Positions 9,642 to 18,015 of a stretch of DNA of 64,000 bases are shown here, one piece after another. The notes below the pieces were generated by a model. That model saw nothing but the letters and a program-made list of their open reading frames with translations. It did not search any database and was not told where the DNA came from. The position numbers and the translations under genes are program-made. The first letter of the stretch is position 1; the number at the start of each line of letters is the position of its first letter. Source of the DNA: Insolitispirillum peregrinum (GTDB lineage: Bacteria > Pseudomonadota > Alphaproteobacteria > Rhodospirillales > Rhodospirillaceae); assembly GCF_042665255.1 (NCBI RefSeq), contig NZ_JBHTCD010000001.1; one strand, given 5' to 3'.

Positions 9642-10085
9642 ATGCCTTATTTCGTATGGCAAGACTCATACACCGTTGGTCACCCGACGCTTGACTATGA
9701 CCATCAGCGTCTGGGGCAGATCATCAACAGGCTGGATGACGCCGTACACTTTCAGCATGGCGATACAGAAATATCTGCCATCCTGAGCGCGTTACGCCAT
9801 TACGTGGAAAGCCACTTTGCCCGCGAAGAACGGTTGCTGGAGGCCGCAGGTTATCACCATTGCACCACCCACAGCGTCTCTCATCGCCGAATCGAACAGA
9901 CGTTGGAGGATTTTGAAAATCTTCACCGTTCCAGCCCGGACAACCTTGATGCCAAAGCCTTGCTCGCGTTCCTGCAGCGCTGGCTGATCAACCACATCCT
10001 GAAGGATGACATGGATTATCGCCCGATGATGGAATGCTATCTGGCAAGCCGTCCTGCCATGGCCGATCATCCGGGACGGCTATAA
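9642..10085 (+). CDS. Bacteriohemerythrin
   Basis: This is a 147-residue single-domain hemerythrin with a di-iron oxygen-binding site. All seven expected ligands are visible: His in LDYDHQRL, His and Glu in HFAREERLL, two His in HSVSH, and His and Asp in NHILKDD. Related proteins bind O2 reversibly and serve in oxygen delivery, oxygen sensing or NO/iron handling. The ATG at 9642 (MPYFVWQDSY) matches where the family normally begins; an ATG at 9627 would add five residues. A 15-bp-arm hairpin follows the stop codon. The same fold occurs at the N-terminus of the chemoreceptor at 11877-14393, which suggests related oxygen-linked roles. Confidence 0.9.
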   Translation: MPYFVWQDSYTVGHPTLDYDHQRLGQIINRLDDAVHFQHGDTEISAILSALRHYVESHFAREERLLEAAGYHHCTTHSVSHRRIEQTLEDFENLHRSSPDNLDAKALLAFLQRWLINHILKDDMDYRPMMECYLASRPAMADHPGRL

Positions 10086-10092
10086 CAAACGA

Positions 10093-10128
10093 AAACGGAG
10101 CCATCCCGCCATAGGGATAGCCCCGTTT
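10093..10128 (+). terminator. Hairpin after bacteriohemerythrin
   Basis: Arms 10093-10107 and 10114-10128 pair at 13 of 15 positions around a 6-base loop, and the right arm ends in TTT. It starts 8 bases after the stop codon. There is no long T-run, so termination strength is uncertain. Confidence 0.5.
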
Positions 10129-10149
10129 CAGCGCAACATATCTGGCCGA

Positions 10150-10412
10150 TGATGTCACACAGTAGACGACAGTAACGTGGAGCGCTGCTCCACACCTCGC
10201 TGGGGCCTTTAGGCCCCAGACCCCATTGAATTGATTTTTAAAGAAAAAATGGGGGTTCGGGGCCTCAGGCCCCGAATGGGTTTGGGCGATAGCCCATTCT
10301 TTTCCACCAACTGTCGCGTACTGTGATCTGATGCAGGCACGGTGGTCTGACCTTTTGATCTGCCGCAGTGATTTTGCGCAAAACCGGTTCCCACTTTTCG
10401 CACAATGCTCTA
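10150..10412. repeat. Composite intergenic repeat, copy R2 (long form)
   Basis: A MITE-like part, 10158-10325, is bounded by imperfect inverted ends (cacagtagacgacagt and actgtcgcgtactgtg). It contains the palindromes tggagcgctgctcca and ggggcctcaggcccc. To its right lies the half-palindrome gcaggcacggtggtct, then the module attttgcgcaaaaccggttcccac, ending gctctaga. The cta at 10410-10412 is the TAG stop of the flagellin gene. Confidence 0.8.
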
Positions 10413-11255
10413 GAACAGGCGCAGGACCGACTGCTCGGACTGCTGCGCGATCGACAACGAGATCGTACCCAGCGACTGGCGTGTCTGCAGCGCCAACATG
10501 TTGGCAGACTCTTCGTTGAGGTCCGCATTGACCAGATCCCCGGCCCCACCCTTCAAGGTATTGATCAGGCTGTCGGTGAAGTCCTGTCGAATGGACAGCA
10601 TCGACGAATTGGTCCCCAGCGTCTGGGCCGAATTGCGCACGGTGGTCAGCGCGTTGTCGATCTTGGTGATTTCCGCGTCCATGGTCGCAGCATAGCCCGA
10701 AGTCGCCATCCAGGCAGAGACCGATGCCGCCGTCACCTGCAGCGTTGAAATGTCTGACGCAACGCCCGCAATCACCAGCTCGTTCTTTTGTGTCGCCCCG
10801 GTCTGTTCGTTGAACTTGACCGTCAGCGTATCCGCACTGCTTTTGATCAGATTCACGCCATTATAGGACGAATCTTCGGTCAGGTTATCGACCTGACTAC
10901 GCAATTCGTTGTACTGCGAAGCCAGCTTGCCGCGCGTCGCACTGTCCGTTGCAGACTTGGCAGTCGCGGCAATCGCCTTCATCTGCTTCAGCGTGCTTTC
11001 AATGCTTTCCAGCCCGCCAACCGCGGCCTTGATGACATTGATGCCTTCGCTGATACCATCCTTGACCGTTGACAGGTCAGCGGCCCGGTCATTGAGACTG
11101 CGCGCCTTGAAAAAAGACAGCGCATCATCCAGGGCGCTATTGACCTTTTTACCCGTCGACAGGCGTTCCTGCGTCCGGTCAATCAGTCCGGTAGTCTTTT
11201 GCAACGACAGCAGGTTGCCACGCGTTGCACTGGAGAGAGTAATTCCATCAACCAT
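10410..11255 (-). CDS. fliC: Flagellin, short form
   Basis: The 281-residue flagellin has the conserved N-terminal D0/D1 helices (SSATRGNLLSLQKTTGLIDR, QERLSTGKKVNSALDD) and a C-terminal D1/D0 helix (SANMLALQTRQSLGTISLSI, ending SVLRLF). Only a small variable centre (about 150-190) lies between. It polymerises into the flagellar filament after export by the flagellar secretion system, and no signal peptide is expected or present. The N-terminal pattern is the compact type common in Rhodospirillales. An imperfect hairpin lies just upstream of the start (about 11286-11306). The stop codon lies within repeat R2. Which of several possible flagellin paralogues this is cannot be judged. Confidence 0.92.
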   Translation of the reverse strand: MVDGITLSSATRGNLLSLQKTTGLIDRTQERLSTGKKVNSALDDALSFFKARSLNDRAADLSTVKDGISEGINVIKAAVGGLESIESTLKQMKAIAATAKSATDSATRGKLASQYNELRSQVDNLTEDSSYNGVNLIKSSADTLTVKFNEQTGATQKNELVIAGVASDISTLQVTAASVSAWMATSGYAATMDAEITKIDNALTTVRNSAQTLGTNSSMLSIRQDFTDSLINTLKGGAGDLVNADLNEESANMLALQTRQSLGTISLSIAQQSEQSVLRLF

Positions 11256-11454
11256 AATACGTCAGTCCCCCATTCCAGGACGAACCTCAGGCGGTTCTGC
11301 CGAGGCTTAAGCCAAAAGGATGAAAAATCATCCCATGGAAGGGGATGCTATATGATAATCAACCTGGGCGCAATAAATGAGCGCCGAAACCATGGTACTT
11401 TATTCTCATGTCCGCTAACAGAATCTTAACCACATCCACCATACGGCTTAGCAC

Positions 11455-11721
11455 CATAGAACTGTGAGCGCAAAAATGGTTGCGCCTTTATGCGAAATCA
11501 CTGCGACATGTCAAAAGATTAGACCAGCATGCCTGCGTCAGATCCCGGTACACGACAGTTTGGCAAGAAAGTGCAGGCTGCCGCCTGAACGGCTCGGGGC
11601 CTGAGGCCCCGAACCCCCTTTTTTCTTTAAAAATCAAGTCAATGAGGCCTTGGGCATCAAGGCCCCGGCGAGGTGTGGAGCAGCGCTCCACCTCCTTGCT
11701 TTCTTACTGTCGTGTACTGTG
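11455..11721. repeat. Composite intergenic repeat, copy R3 (long form, inverted orientation)
   Basis: Read left to right it holds the module gtgagcgcaaaaatggttgcgc, then agaccagcatgcctgcgtcagat, then the MITE-like part from about 11547 to 11721 (ends ggtacacgacagtt and aactgtcgtgtactgtg-like, last base 11721). Its core carries ggggcctgaggcccc and tggagcagcgctcca. The core runs opposite to copies R2 and R5. Confidence 0.8.
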
Positions 11722-11827
11722 AAATGTGACCACAGAAAACAGGAAAGCCCATCAAGCCTGCGTGGCAAGACCGCTTTCAAGGCAGATCGAATCCCCTGCC
11801 TCAAATGCAGGTAATCGCAAGACAAAG

Positions 11828-11849
11828 GAGGAGGCACAAAAGCCTCCTC
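11828..11849 (-). terminator. Terminator after the chemoreceptor gene
   Basis: Arms gaggaggc (11828-11835) and gcctcctc (11842-11849) enclose a 6-base loop. Read on the minus strand, the hairpin is followed by CTTTGTCTT, fitting an intrinsic terminator 28 bp past the stop codon at 11877. Confidence 0.6.
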
Positions 11850-11876
11850 TGGGTCATACCTGTTACGACTTACTTA

Positions 11877-14393
11877 TTACGACTGGACGTCCTCAAGGAA
11901 TCGTCGGACTTCGGCCCGCAAGGCTTCGGTGTGGCTTCCCAGAATTTGCGCCGCATCCGAAACCACAACCGCCGCATCCTCAGCCTGCTGCGTTGCATGC
12001 AGGACATCCCGGATGTTGTCGCTCACCTGATCCGTCGACACGGATGTTTCCTGCACATTCCGACTGATTTCAGCGGTAGCAGCTTCCTGTTCTTCAACAG
12101 CGGCGGCAACCGCAGTCGAAATGCCGTTAATTTCGGTGATCTGCCGGGTAATATCGCGAATGGCTTCTACGGCCTCATGCGTTGCCGACTGAATTTCCCC
12201 AACGTGCTGGATGATTTCCTCGGTTGCCTTCCCGGTCTGACTGGCCAGTGATTTGACTTCGTTGGCCACAACAGCAAAGCCTTTACCGGCATCCCCCGCC
12301 CGCGCAGCTTCGATGGTCGCATTCAGTGCCAACAGATTCGTTTGGCTGGCAACATTCTGGATCAACTGCACCACCTCGCCAATCCGGGCCGCTGAATGCA
12401 TCAGGCTTTCCACCTGATCGTTCGTCGCCCTCGCCTGCTCGGCAGCCTCCTGAGTGGCACCGGCCTGCGCCTGCACCTGACGGGCAATTTCCCGGATCGA
12501 GGCCGCCAGCTGCTCGGTCGCTGCGGCAGTTGACTGAACCCGCTGCGATGTTTCGTCGGCAGCATGGGAAACCATATCACTCCGGGCGGTGGTTTCTTTC
12601 GCCACATCGGTCATCGTTCCGGCAGACCCCATCAGGGATTGGGCATACTCTCCCACCTCTTCGACAAACTGCGCCATCCGCACATCAAAGTCCGCAACGA
12701 CCTTTTCCTTTTTGGTCATCGCCTCGATGCGCAATTCATGATCCATGCCATTGATTGCCACTTCGAATTCGGCCTGAATCAGTCGTTCCTTGAAAAACTG
12801 GATGGCGCGGGCCAGTTGCCCCAATTCATCCCGCAGATATTGCTCCGGGATTTCAACGCAACGATCCCCTGCCGCCAATTGTTTGGTGGCGGCCACCGAC
12901 GCCAGCAGGGGCGGTATCACACCAATGACGATCACCGCCCCAAACAGCCCGACAACAACGACCAGCGACCCCAGTCCCACCAGCATCCAGGCTCCTTGCC
13001 GTTGCATCCGGCTCAGGGTGTCCCTAACCTGCTGCAGAAGCACACCGGCGGTTACGTTTTCGACCCCCTTCAGTTGATCAATGCGCTGGGTTTCCATCTT
13101 GAACCAATCCGGGGCCTGAATGTCTTTCAGCGTTCCGGTAAAGGGGCTGTCCATGGCAATCGTGCGCCATTCCGCCACCGTGGCATGGGAGGGATCGGCC
13201 TGCGCCTCTGCCAGCCTCTTTTGCGCTTCGGGGGCTGCGGTCCGACTGAAGGCATGCAGGAATGCGGTCTGTTCGGCCATCAGTTCGATCAGACGCCGGT
13301 GAAGCTGCGGAGAGAACTGTCCGGCGGCAAAGCCTGCCGACCCCACCGCCCGCTCCTGACCCGCCCGTTCCTTGGCATTCAGGATTGAGGTATAAGCGAG
13401 CAGGTTCAGCGACATGTCGGGATCATTGGCCAGATGAGCCATGCCCTCAACGATGCCGATGCCCTTGGCAATGGTTCCGGTATAATAGGCAATGACCTGA
13501 GGAACAGGCAGGCTCTGGGCGTCAACCCCCTTGCGGGTCTGGTCCAGCTTTTTCAGCTCGCCCAGCGTCATGGTGATCCGGGTCGCATCCTCCTGTCCCA
13601 GCGAGGCAACCAAAACCTGCGCTCCGGCCTGGAAAGCAGACAAGGCCTGATCCGTTTCTTTCCGCTGGGCCGCGACCTCGGTCGCAAACCTGGTTCCCTT
13701 ACTGCCCAGGAACAAGGAAGAAGCCCCTCGTTCCTTTTGCAGGGAGTGGATCAGGGCGCTGCTGGTCGCACTGAATTCGGTCAGTTGCAAGAGGTCTTTC
13801 TGACGGTCGATCTTTCCGAGGGACTGAATGAGATCAAATGCCACCAAGGCCACAATTACGATGATTGGCAGAATCGTCAGCATGATAATGCGCGTTTTAA
13901 TTGTCAGCACATCCGTTTTGGCTGCAATACGCTCCATGACCCCGGGCCGCGGCCGGTTATCTGTGTCCGCAACTCCCTTGGCACGCAGAAAATCACGCAT
14001 TTTCAGGTCACTGGCAACGACATGGTTCAAAAACCAGGCTGACATGAAATCCAGCACCGTCTTGGCAGCGACATCATTTTTCTGCTGCGCCAGCACACTC
14101 AGGTCTTTGAGTTTCGCTGTCGTTCTTTGATGTTCTTCGGTGTGATGACGGGTTCCGGGATAGCCTGCCGTGCGCAGAATTGCCTCTTCGCGCTCAAAGT
14201 GCTCTGCCACATGCTGCAACAAACGCGCCGTAATATCGGCAACACAGTCGCCGCCGCGACGGGCGGAAACTGCCTGCCCCAACTCATTAATCAAGGACAA
14301 CAGATGTTTATGATCCTCATCCAAGGCAGAAACGCCCACACTGAGCTCATCACGCCATTCCAGAGCGATCATAGCCATCTCCTGTTTAGCCAT
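11877..14393 (-). CDS. Methyl-accepting chemotaxis protein with N-terminal hemerythrin and NIT domains
   Basis: The 838-residue chemoreceptor starts with a cytoplasmic hemerythrin domain (about 10-140). All seven iron ligands are present: LDEDHKHL, HFEREE, HTEEH and NHVVASD. A transmembrane helix (about 172-192) is followed by a periplasmic helical NIT-type domain. The hallmark IHSLQKERGASSLFLGSKG lies near residues 215-235. A second membrane helix (about 470-490), HAMP and the signalling hairpin follow, with the tip sequence NLLALNATIEAARAGDAGKGFAVVANEVK. It would couple O2 or redox state inside the cell and a periplasmic ligand, perhaps nitrate/nitrite as in other NIT proteins, to CheA. It lies between two filament genes. 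Confidence 0.92.
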   Translation of the reverse strand: MAKQEMAMIALEWRDELSVGVSALDEDHKHLLSLINELGQAVSARRGGDCVADITARLLQHVAEHFEREEAILRTAGYPGTRHHTEEHQRTTAKLKDLSVLAQQKNDVAAKTVLDFMSAWFLNHVVASDLKMRDFLRAKGVADTDNRPRPGVMERIAAKTDVLTIKTRIIMLTILPIIVIVALVAFDLIQSLGKIDRQKDLLQLTEFSATSSALIHSLQKERGASSLFLGSKGTRFATEVAAQRKETDQALSAFQAGAQVLVASLGQEDATRITMTLGELKKLDQTRKGVDAQSLPVPQVIAYYTGTIAKGIGIVEGMAHLANDPDMSLNLLAYTSILNAKERAGQERAVGSAGFAAGQFSPQLHRRLIELMAEQTAFLHAFSRTAAPEAQKRLAEAQADPSHATVAEWRTIAMDSPFTGTLKDIQAPDWFKMETQRIDQLKGVENVTAGVLLQQVRDTLSRMQRQGAWMLVGLGSLVVVVGLFGAVIVIGVIPPLLASVAATKQLAAGDRCVEIPEQYLRDELGQLARAIQFFKERLIQAEFEVAINGMDHELRIEAMTKKEKVVADFDVRMAQFVEEVGEYAQSLMGSAGTMTDVAKETTARSDMVSHAADETSQRVQSTAAATEQLAASIREIARQVQAQAGATQEAAEQARATNDQVESLMHSAARIGEVVQLIQNVASQTNLLALNATIEAARAGDAGKGFAVVANEVKSLASQTGKATEEIIQHVGEIQSATHEAVEAIRDITRQITEINGISTAVAAAVEEQEAATAEISRNVQETSVSTDQVSDNIRDVLHATQQAEDAAVVVSDAAQILGSHTEALRAEVRRFLEDVQS

Positions 14394-14480
14394 ATAAAAA
14401 ACACAAGAAATATACCGTACCCCACTCCCGTTCGGAACAAAAAGAGGGGGTGCGAGTTACAGGCACTGCATGATTGTACA

Positions 14481-14525
14481 TATGACAAGGGCCTGCGCAA
14501 ACAACTTGTGCAGGCCCTTGTCATA
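14481..14525. terminator. Long perfect hairpin between flagellar gene and chemoreceptor
   Basis: Perfect 16-bp arms, 14481-14496 and 14510-14525 (tatgacaagggcctgc and its complement), enclose a 13-base loop. There is no clear T-run on either side. It sits in the 5' region of the chemoreceptor gene and past the end of the flagellin-like gene, so it may stop or stabilise transcripts. Confidence 0.5.
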
Positions 14526-14553
14526 TACAGACAACTATCATGAACAGAAACCA

Positions 14554-14578
14554 TTCCCGCGACAAATTACCGCGGGAA
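14554..14578 (-). terminator. Hairpin after the flagellin-like gene
   Basis: Arms ttcccgcg (14554-14561) and cgcgggaa (14571-14578) surround a 9-base loop. On the minus strand it is followed by TGGTTTCTGTTC. It is 55 bp past the stop codon at 14633 and is the first of two hairpins in this gap. Confidence 0.5.
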
Positions 14579-14632
14579 CACATTCCCTCGAAGGGGTGTC
14601 CGCAGACACTACCTTTTTTTGCGCTCGCCTCT

Positions 14633-15748
14633 TCAGGTCAGCTCATCAAAAAACGGGTTTTTCGCCGCCGTACTGGCGAAAACGTTGGCATACTGCTGCT
14701 GTGTCGAGGTTGCACGCGACAGGTTCATCGCCATGATCTGGTATTGACGCTGAAGATTGTTCTGGATATCCACCAGCTCGTTCATATTGTCGACCATCGC
14801 ATCCTTTTGCGCGGCGACATTTTCTGAAATCTGGCCGTCAATCTTGGTAATAGACCCGTTCACGCGCGCCAGCCCGGCCTGAACCGTCGCATCCGCCACA
14901 TCAGCCATCGCCGATGCCACATTCAGGTCGCTGTAAGCCATCGCACGGTCGGCATCGGTCGACAAGGCGGGCAGTCCGGCATCAATGCTCGACTGTGAGC
15001 GATAAAACCATGATGGCATCAACCCAAGACCAGCCTTGTCCAGGGTTCCGCTGACCGTTTGCGACCCGGCGCTCGCGTCAATGGTCACCTTCAGGCTGAT
15101 CTGCCCGGTGGACGCATCATAGGATGACAGTTCAACCGCACTGGCCACTGCCAGCCCGGCGGTATCCTTGGTACCATCGGCATTGTAACGCTGCATCATT
15201 GACGTACCGCTATCCGGCCGCCAGACCGACCCGTCCGACAGGGTGATCTTGAAATCGTTGCCGGCATAGGTCCCACCGATCCGCACCATATTGGCGGAGG
15301 TGTCCTGCTTGTACTCGACCGTGTTGGGCGTCCAGCTGTCCCGATCCACGTTCCCGATCGGGTTGTATTCCGGGCTATAGCCATCAACCGAGCTGTTGAT
15401 TTCGCCCCATTGAGAATTGAACTGATCCCTGTAATAGGTCAAATCCTGCGAAGATCCGGCAATCGCACTCCCGATATCAAGCAGGCTCTGCTTGACACTC
15501 GCCATCGCCTCGGAAGCGTTCTGAAAAGCATACTGCGCGTTGAGCGCGCTGCTTTTGACGTTGACCAGCCGGTCGGACTCTGCCGACAGCACGTTTTGTC
15601 GCTCTTCCAGACGCGCATTCGCATCTTCCTGCTTGGCGGTAATCTCGTTTGTTACCCGCGTCAGCGCCTGCGTCTGGGGCGCGAGCAGACTGTTGAGTGA
15701 CGTATCACCAAAAAGGGAGCTTGAGCTCGCAGTCAGGACGGTAACCAT
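14633..15748 (-). CDS. Flagellin-like / filament-associated protein of unknown role
   Basis: The 371-residue protein has long coiled-coil-like helices at both ends: about 20-105 (ITAKQEDANARLEERQNVLS) and about 275-355 (ITKIDGQISENVAAQKDAM, NLQRQYQIMAMNLSRATST). A Ser/Thr/Asp-rich beta-type centre lies between them. There is no signal peptide. This helical-ends, variable-centre plan and the final NLSRATSTQQQYANVFAS stretch are reminiscent of flagellar axial proteins, but I do not recognise a specific family. The location beside a flagellin and a chemoreceptor supports a flagellar role. The ATG at 15748 follows AGGAGAG, and two small hairpins lie in its leader. It could equally be a secreted adhesin-like protein. 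Confidence 0.5.
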   Translation of the reverse strand: MVTVLTASSSSLFGDTSLNSLLAPQTQALTRVTNEITAKQEDANARLEERQNVLSAESDRLVNVKSSALNAQYAFQNASEAMASVKQSLLDIGSAIAGSSQDLTYYRDQFNSQWGEINSSVDGYSPEYNPIGNVDRDSWTPNTVEYKQDTSANMVRIGGTYAGNDFKITLSDGSVWRPDSGTSMMQRYNADGTKDTAGLAVASAVELSSYDASTGQISLKVTIDASAGSQTVSGTLDKAGLGLMPSWFYRSQSSIDAGLPALSTDADRAMAYSDLNVASAMADVADATVQAGLARVNGSITKIDGQISENVAAQKDAMVDNMNELVDIQNNLQRQYQIMAMNLSRATSTQQQYANVFASTAAKNPFFDELT

Positions 15749-15762
15749 CTTTCACTCTCCTG

Positions 15763-15816
15763 ATGGCGTTCTGCCATCTGTCAACAGGATCGGAATGAAC
15801 GAGGCTTACCTCGTTC
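15763..15816 (-). promoter_or_regulatory. Paired hairpins in the leader of the flagellin-like gene
   Basis: Hairpin 1 has arms gatggc and gccatc (15763-15779), immediately upstream of the AGGAGAG ribosome-binding site. Hairpin 2 has arms gaacgagg and cctcgttc (15797-15816) with a 4-base loop. They lie 15-68 bases before the start codon and could modulate translation; this is inferred from position only. Confidence 0.4.
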
Positions 15817-15998
15817 CCAAGACACCGGCCAGGCGTTCTCTCCATACCCGGTATCTTGTGGGCCTGAACAGCCACACACCACCCCGACGGGAGCTGGTTC
15901 TCCAGAGCCGAGACGGTCCAACTACACTCTTCAACCATAGCACCGACGGGCAGGCTCTACCAGAGGCAGAAAATGCCTACCCGTCGCCAGAACGCGGC

Positions 15999-17108
15999 TC
16001 AGCTCCAGCGGGCCAGCATCACCGCAGCCTCCTCCACCTGCAACGGTGCCCCCAGCCGTGGCGCCTGCCCGTCAGTCCAGCACGGGAAAGGCACCTCGGC
16101 GGTCGGCTCATCGGCGGGGCCCGTCACCTGTACCATCTGCCGCGCCTGCACCTGAGGATGCGCAGGCACATCCTGCAAGGCCGTCAAGGGTTCAAAGCAG
16201 CAATCCACCGGATGCAACACATCTTCCCACCAGGACAGCGGCTGGCTGGCAAACAGCGCCGTCAAATCGGCAATCAGGGCCGTTTGCGGCAAAGCCTCTG
16301 CATGACGGGGCAACAGGTCAGGTCGGTTCACCGCTGCGCAAAAGCCCTGCCAGAACTTTTCCTCGATCGGGGCAAACGCCAGAAAGCGGTCATCGGCACA
16401 GCGATAAATCTGGTAATAGGCCGCCCCGCCATTCAGCAAGTCGTCTTCCCGCGCCATACCGTCCCGCAAGGCAACGGTCATCCCCATCGAGCACAGCGCC
16501 AATGCGGATTCAGCCAAAGACAAATCCAGCCGGGCTCCCTTGCCAGTGCGCTGCTTGCGCACCAAAGCCGCAGTAATCGCCATCACCGCATGCATGGCCC
16601 CGGCATTGTCAGCCATGGGCGGCGCAATCATCACTGGCCGTTCCCGTGTCCCGGTCGCCGCCAATCCGCCGACCACCGCCATATAGGTCAGGTCATGCCC
16701 GGCCCTCAGCCGATACGGGCCGGTCTGACCAAAGCCTGACAGTGCGCAATGGACCAGCCCCGGATTGATCGCCGCCAGCGCATCAGCCCCAAAGCCCAGC
16801 CGGTCAAACACGCCGGGCCGGAAGCTTTCGATCAGCACATCTGCCGCCGCCACCAAAGCACGGAATGTCTGCTGCCCTTCAGCACTTTTCAAGTCAAGAA
16901 CAGAGACGGTCTTTCCCCGGTTGAGGCTCTTGTAGAATGGTGACACACCGTCACGATCCACCAGCCCGAACGAGCGCATCGGGTCTCCGTGCGGAGGTTC
17001 GATCTTCAGCACCTCGGCCCCAAAGTCGGCCAGCAGTCGCCCGGCATATGGCCCCGGAATATATTGACTGAGATCGAGGACGCGAATTCCCTGCAAGCAA
17101 TCATCCAT
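15999..17108 (-). CDS. CoA-transferase family III / alpha-methylacyl-CoA racemase-like protein
   Basis: The 369-residue protein belongs to the CaiB/BaiF family. It opens with IRVLDLSQYIPGPYAGRLLADFGAEVLKIE, the CoA-binding start of the family. Two residues used by alpha-methylacyl-CoA racemase as acid/base pair appear present: His in RLRAGHDLTY and Asp in PPMADNAG. A racemase role on 2-methyl-branched acyl-CoAs is therefore plausible, but CoA transfer between acids cannot be excluded. Length fits racemases (about 360-380) rather than longer formyl-CoA transferases (about 430). It is cytoplasmic, appears to be a single-gene unit, and no substrate clue comes from the neighbours. Confidence 0.8.
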   Translation of the reverse strand: MDDCLQGIRVLDLSQYIPGPYAGRLLADFGAEVLKIEPPHGDPMRSFGLVDRDGVSPFYKSLNRGKTVSVLDLKSAEGQQTFRALVAAADVLIESFRPGVFDRLGFGADALAAINPGLVHCALSGFGQTGPYRLRAGHDLTYMAVVGGLAATGTRERPVMIAPPMADNAGAMHAVMAITAALVRKQRTGKGARLDLSLAESALALCSMGMTVALRDGMAREDDLLNGGAAYYQIYRCADDRFLAFAPIEEKFWQGFCAAVNRPDLLPRHAEALPQTALIADLTALFASQPLSWWEDVLHPVDCCFEPLTALQDVPAHPQVQARQMVQVTGPADEPTAEVPFPCWTDGQAPRLGAPLQVEEAAVMLARWS

Positions 17109-17263
17109 TATCAGGATTCCCTTCTTTTAACGCCCTGGCAGTTCAGAATAAATCACGAAAAGACGGCAAAGACCGGGTATCGCCTGTCCATATGAACAGA
17201 CGTCAGTGACGGGCCGGGTCCCGGACAGGATGACGGTGGGCAGGGGCAACCGCAAGACAAGAA

Positions 17264-17297
17264 AACGCCGGGCCATCAATCACGATGGCCCGGCGTT
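17264..17297 (-). terminator. Intrinsic terminator of dksA
   Basis: Perfect 14-bp arms 17264-17277 and 17284-17297 (aacgccgggccatc and complement) enclose a 6-base loop. On the minus strand it is followed by TTCTTGTCTT. The tandem 42-bp repeats lie between it and the dksA stop codon. Confidence 0.75.
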
Positions 17298-17314
17298 GTC
17301 AGGTCAGGAGATGA

Positions 17315-17410
17315 GCAAATACGTCGTCGCAGATGTACCATCTGCTCGGGATTTGCACCGTTGTTCACGCAAATACGTCGTCGCAGATGTGCCATCTGCT
17401 CGGGATTTGC
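17315..17410. repeat. Tandem pair of a 42-bp palindromic repeat
   Basis: Copies at 17315-17356 and 17369-17410 differ at only one base and are separated by 12 bp. Each begins gcaaat, ends atttgc and contains gcagatg / catctgc as an inner inverted pair. The right end of copy 2 abuts the TAA stop codon of dksA (tta at 17411). A related inverted copy is at 39267-39309. Confidence 0.85.
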
Positions 17411-17827
17411 TTAATCACTCCGATGGGTACGCTCCATCCGCTCGTGGCGCTCCTGCGCCTCGATGGACAGGGTTGCGATCGGGCGGGCCTCGAGGCGACG
17501 CAGCGCGATCGGCTCCCCGGTTTCTTCGCAATACCCGTACGTACGGTTTTCGACACGTTCCAGTGCCGCATCAATCTTGGAAATCAGCTTGCGAGCCCGG
17601 TCGCGGGTCCGCAATTCCAGAGACCGATCCATTTCAGCCGATGCACGATCAGCCAGATCCGGCTCCTGCAGGCCGCCTTCTTGCAGGTGCTCGAGGGTCT
17701 CTTCGGATTCACGCAGCAACTCCGAACGCCACTGTAACAGCTTCTGGCGGAAGTATTCACGCTGCACTTCATTCATGAACGGCTCGTCATCAGACGGGCG
17801 GTAGTCCGGCGGAAGGGTAATGGTCAT
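17411..17827 (-). CDS. dksA: RNA polymerase-binding transcription factor DksA, one-cysteine type
   Basis: DksA binds in the RNA polymerase secondary channel and works with ppGpp to adjust rRNA, amino-acid and stress promoters. The 138-residue protein has the coiled-coil with acidic tip PDLADRASAEMD (DxxDxA motif). The C-terminal globular domain is YGYCEETGEPIALRRLEARP. Of the four zinc Cys only the first remains; the others are Thr, Ser and Ala in line with known zinc-free alphaproteobacterial DksA proteins. In such proteins the remaining Cys has been linked to redox sensing. It appears monocistronic, with a strong terminator downstream. Confidence 0.93.
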   Translation of the reverse strand: MTITLPPDYRPSDDEPFMNEVQREYFRQKLLQWRSELLRESEETLEHLQEGGLQEPDLADRASAEMDRSLELRTRDRARKLISKIDAALERVENRTYGYCEETGEPIALRRLEARPIATLSIEAQERHERMERTHRSD

Positions 17828-18015
17828 GGTATGCTACTATCCCTGAGCCTCCCAAATTGGGCGGGACTATAGGCGGCTCTGGCTGATATCGCAAGCAACC
17901 TTTCGCGCTGCTGTTCATGGTATGGGCAATTTTTCGCCCTGACAGCAAAAACAGCAATCCCCATCCGGGACAGAGTGCGGTATCAAGCGCAGTCTTCTGC
18001 CACAAGGATATCCTC

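Noticed and set aside
9425..9643. Short reading frames on the minus strand between the ABC and hemerythrin genes
   Set aside because: No ribosome-binding site, no family resemblance, and composition typical of non-coding DNA.
15749..15998. A tRNA-like or riboswitch-like structure upstream of the flagellin-like gene
   Set aside because: Only two small independent hairpins are visible; no multi-branched fold or conserved riboswitch core was recognised.
17315..17410. Possible miniature CRISPR array (two near-identical repeats with a 12-bp spacer)
   Set aside because: Only two units, a spacer too short for CRISPR, a strongly palindromic 42-bp unit, a third copy elsewhere and no cas genes in the window.
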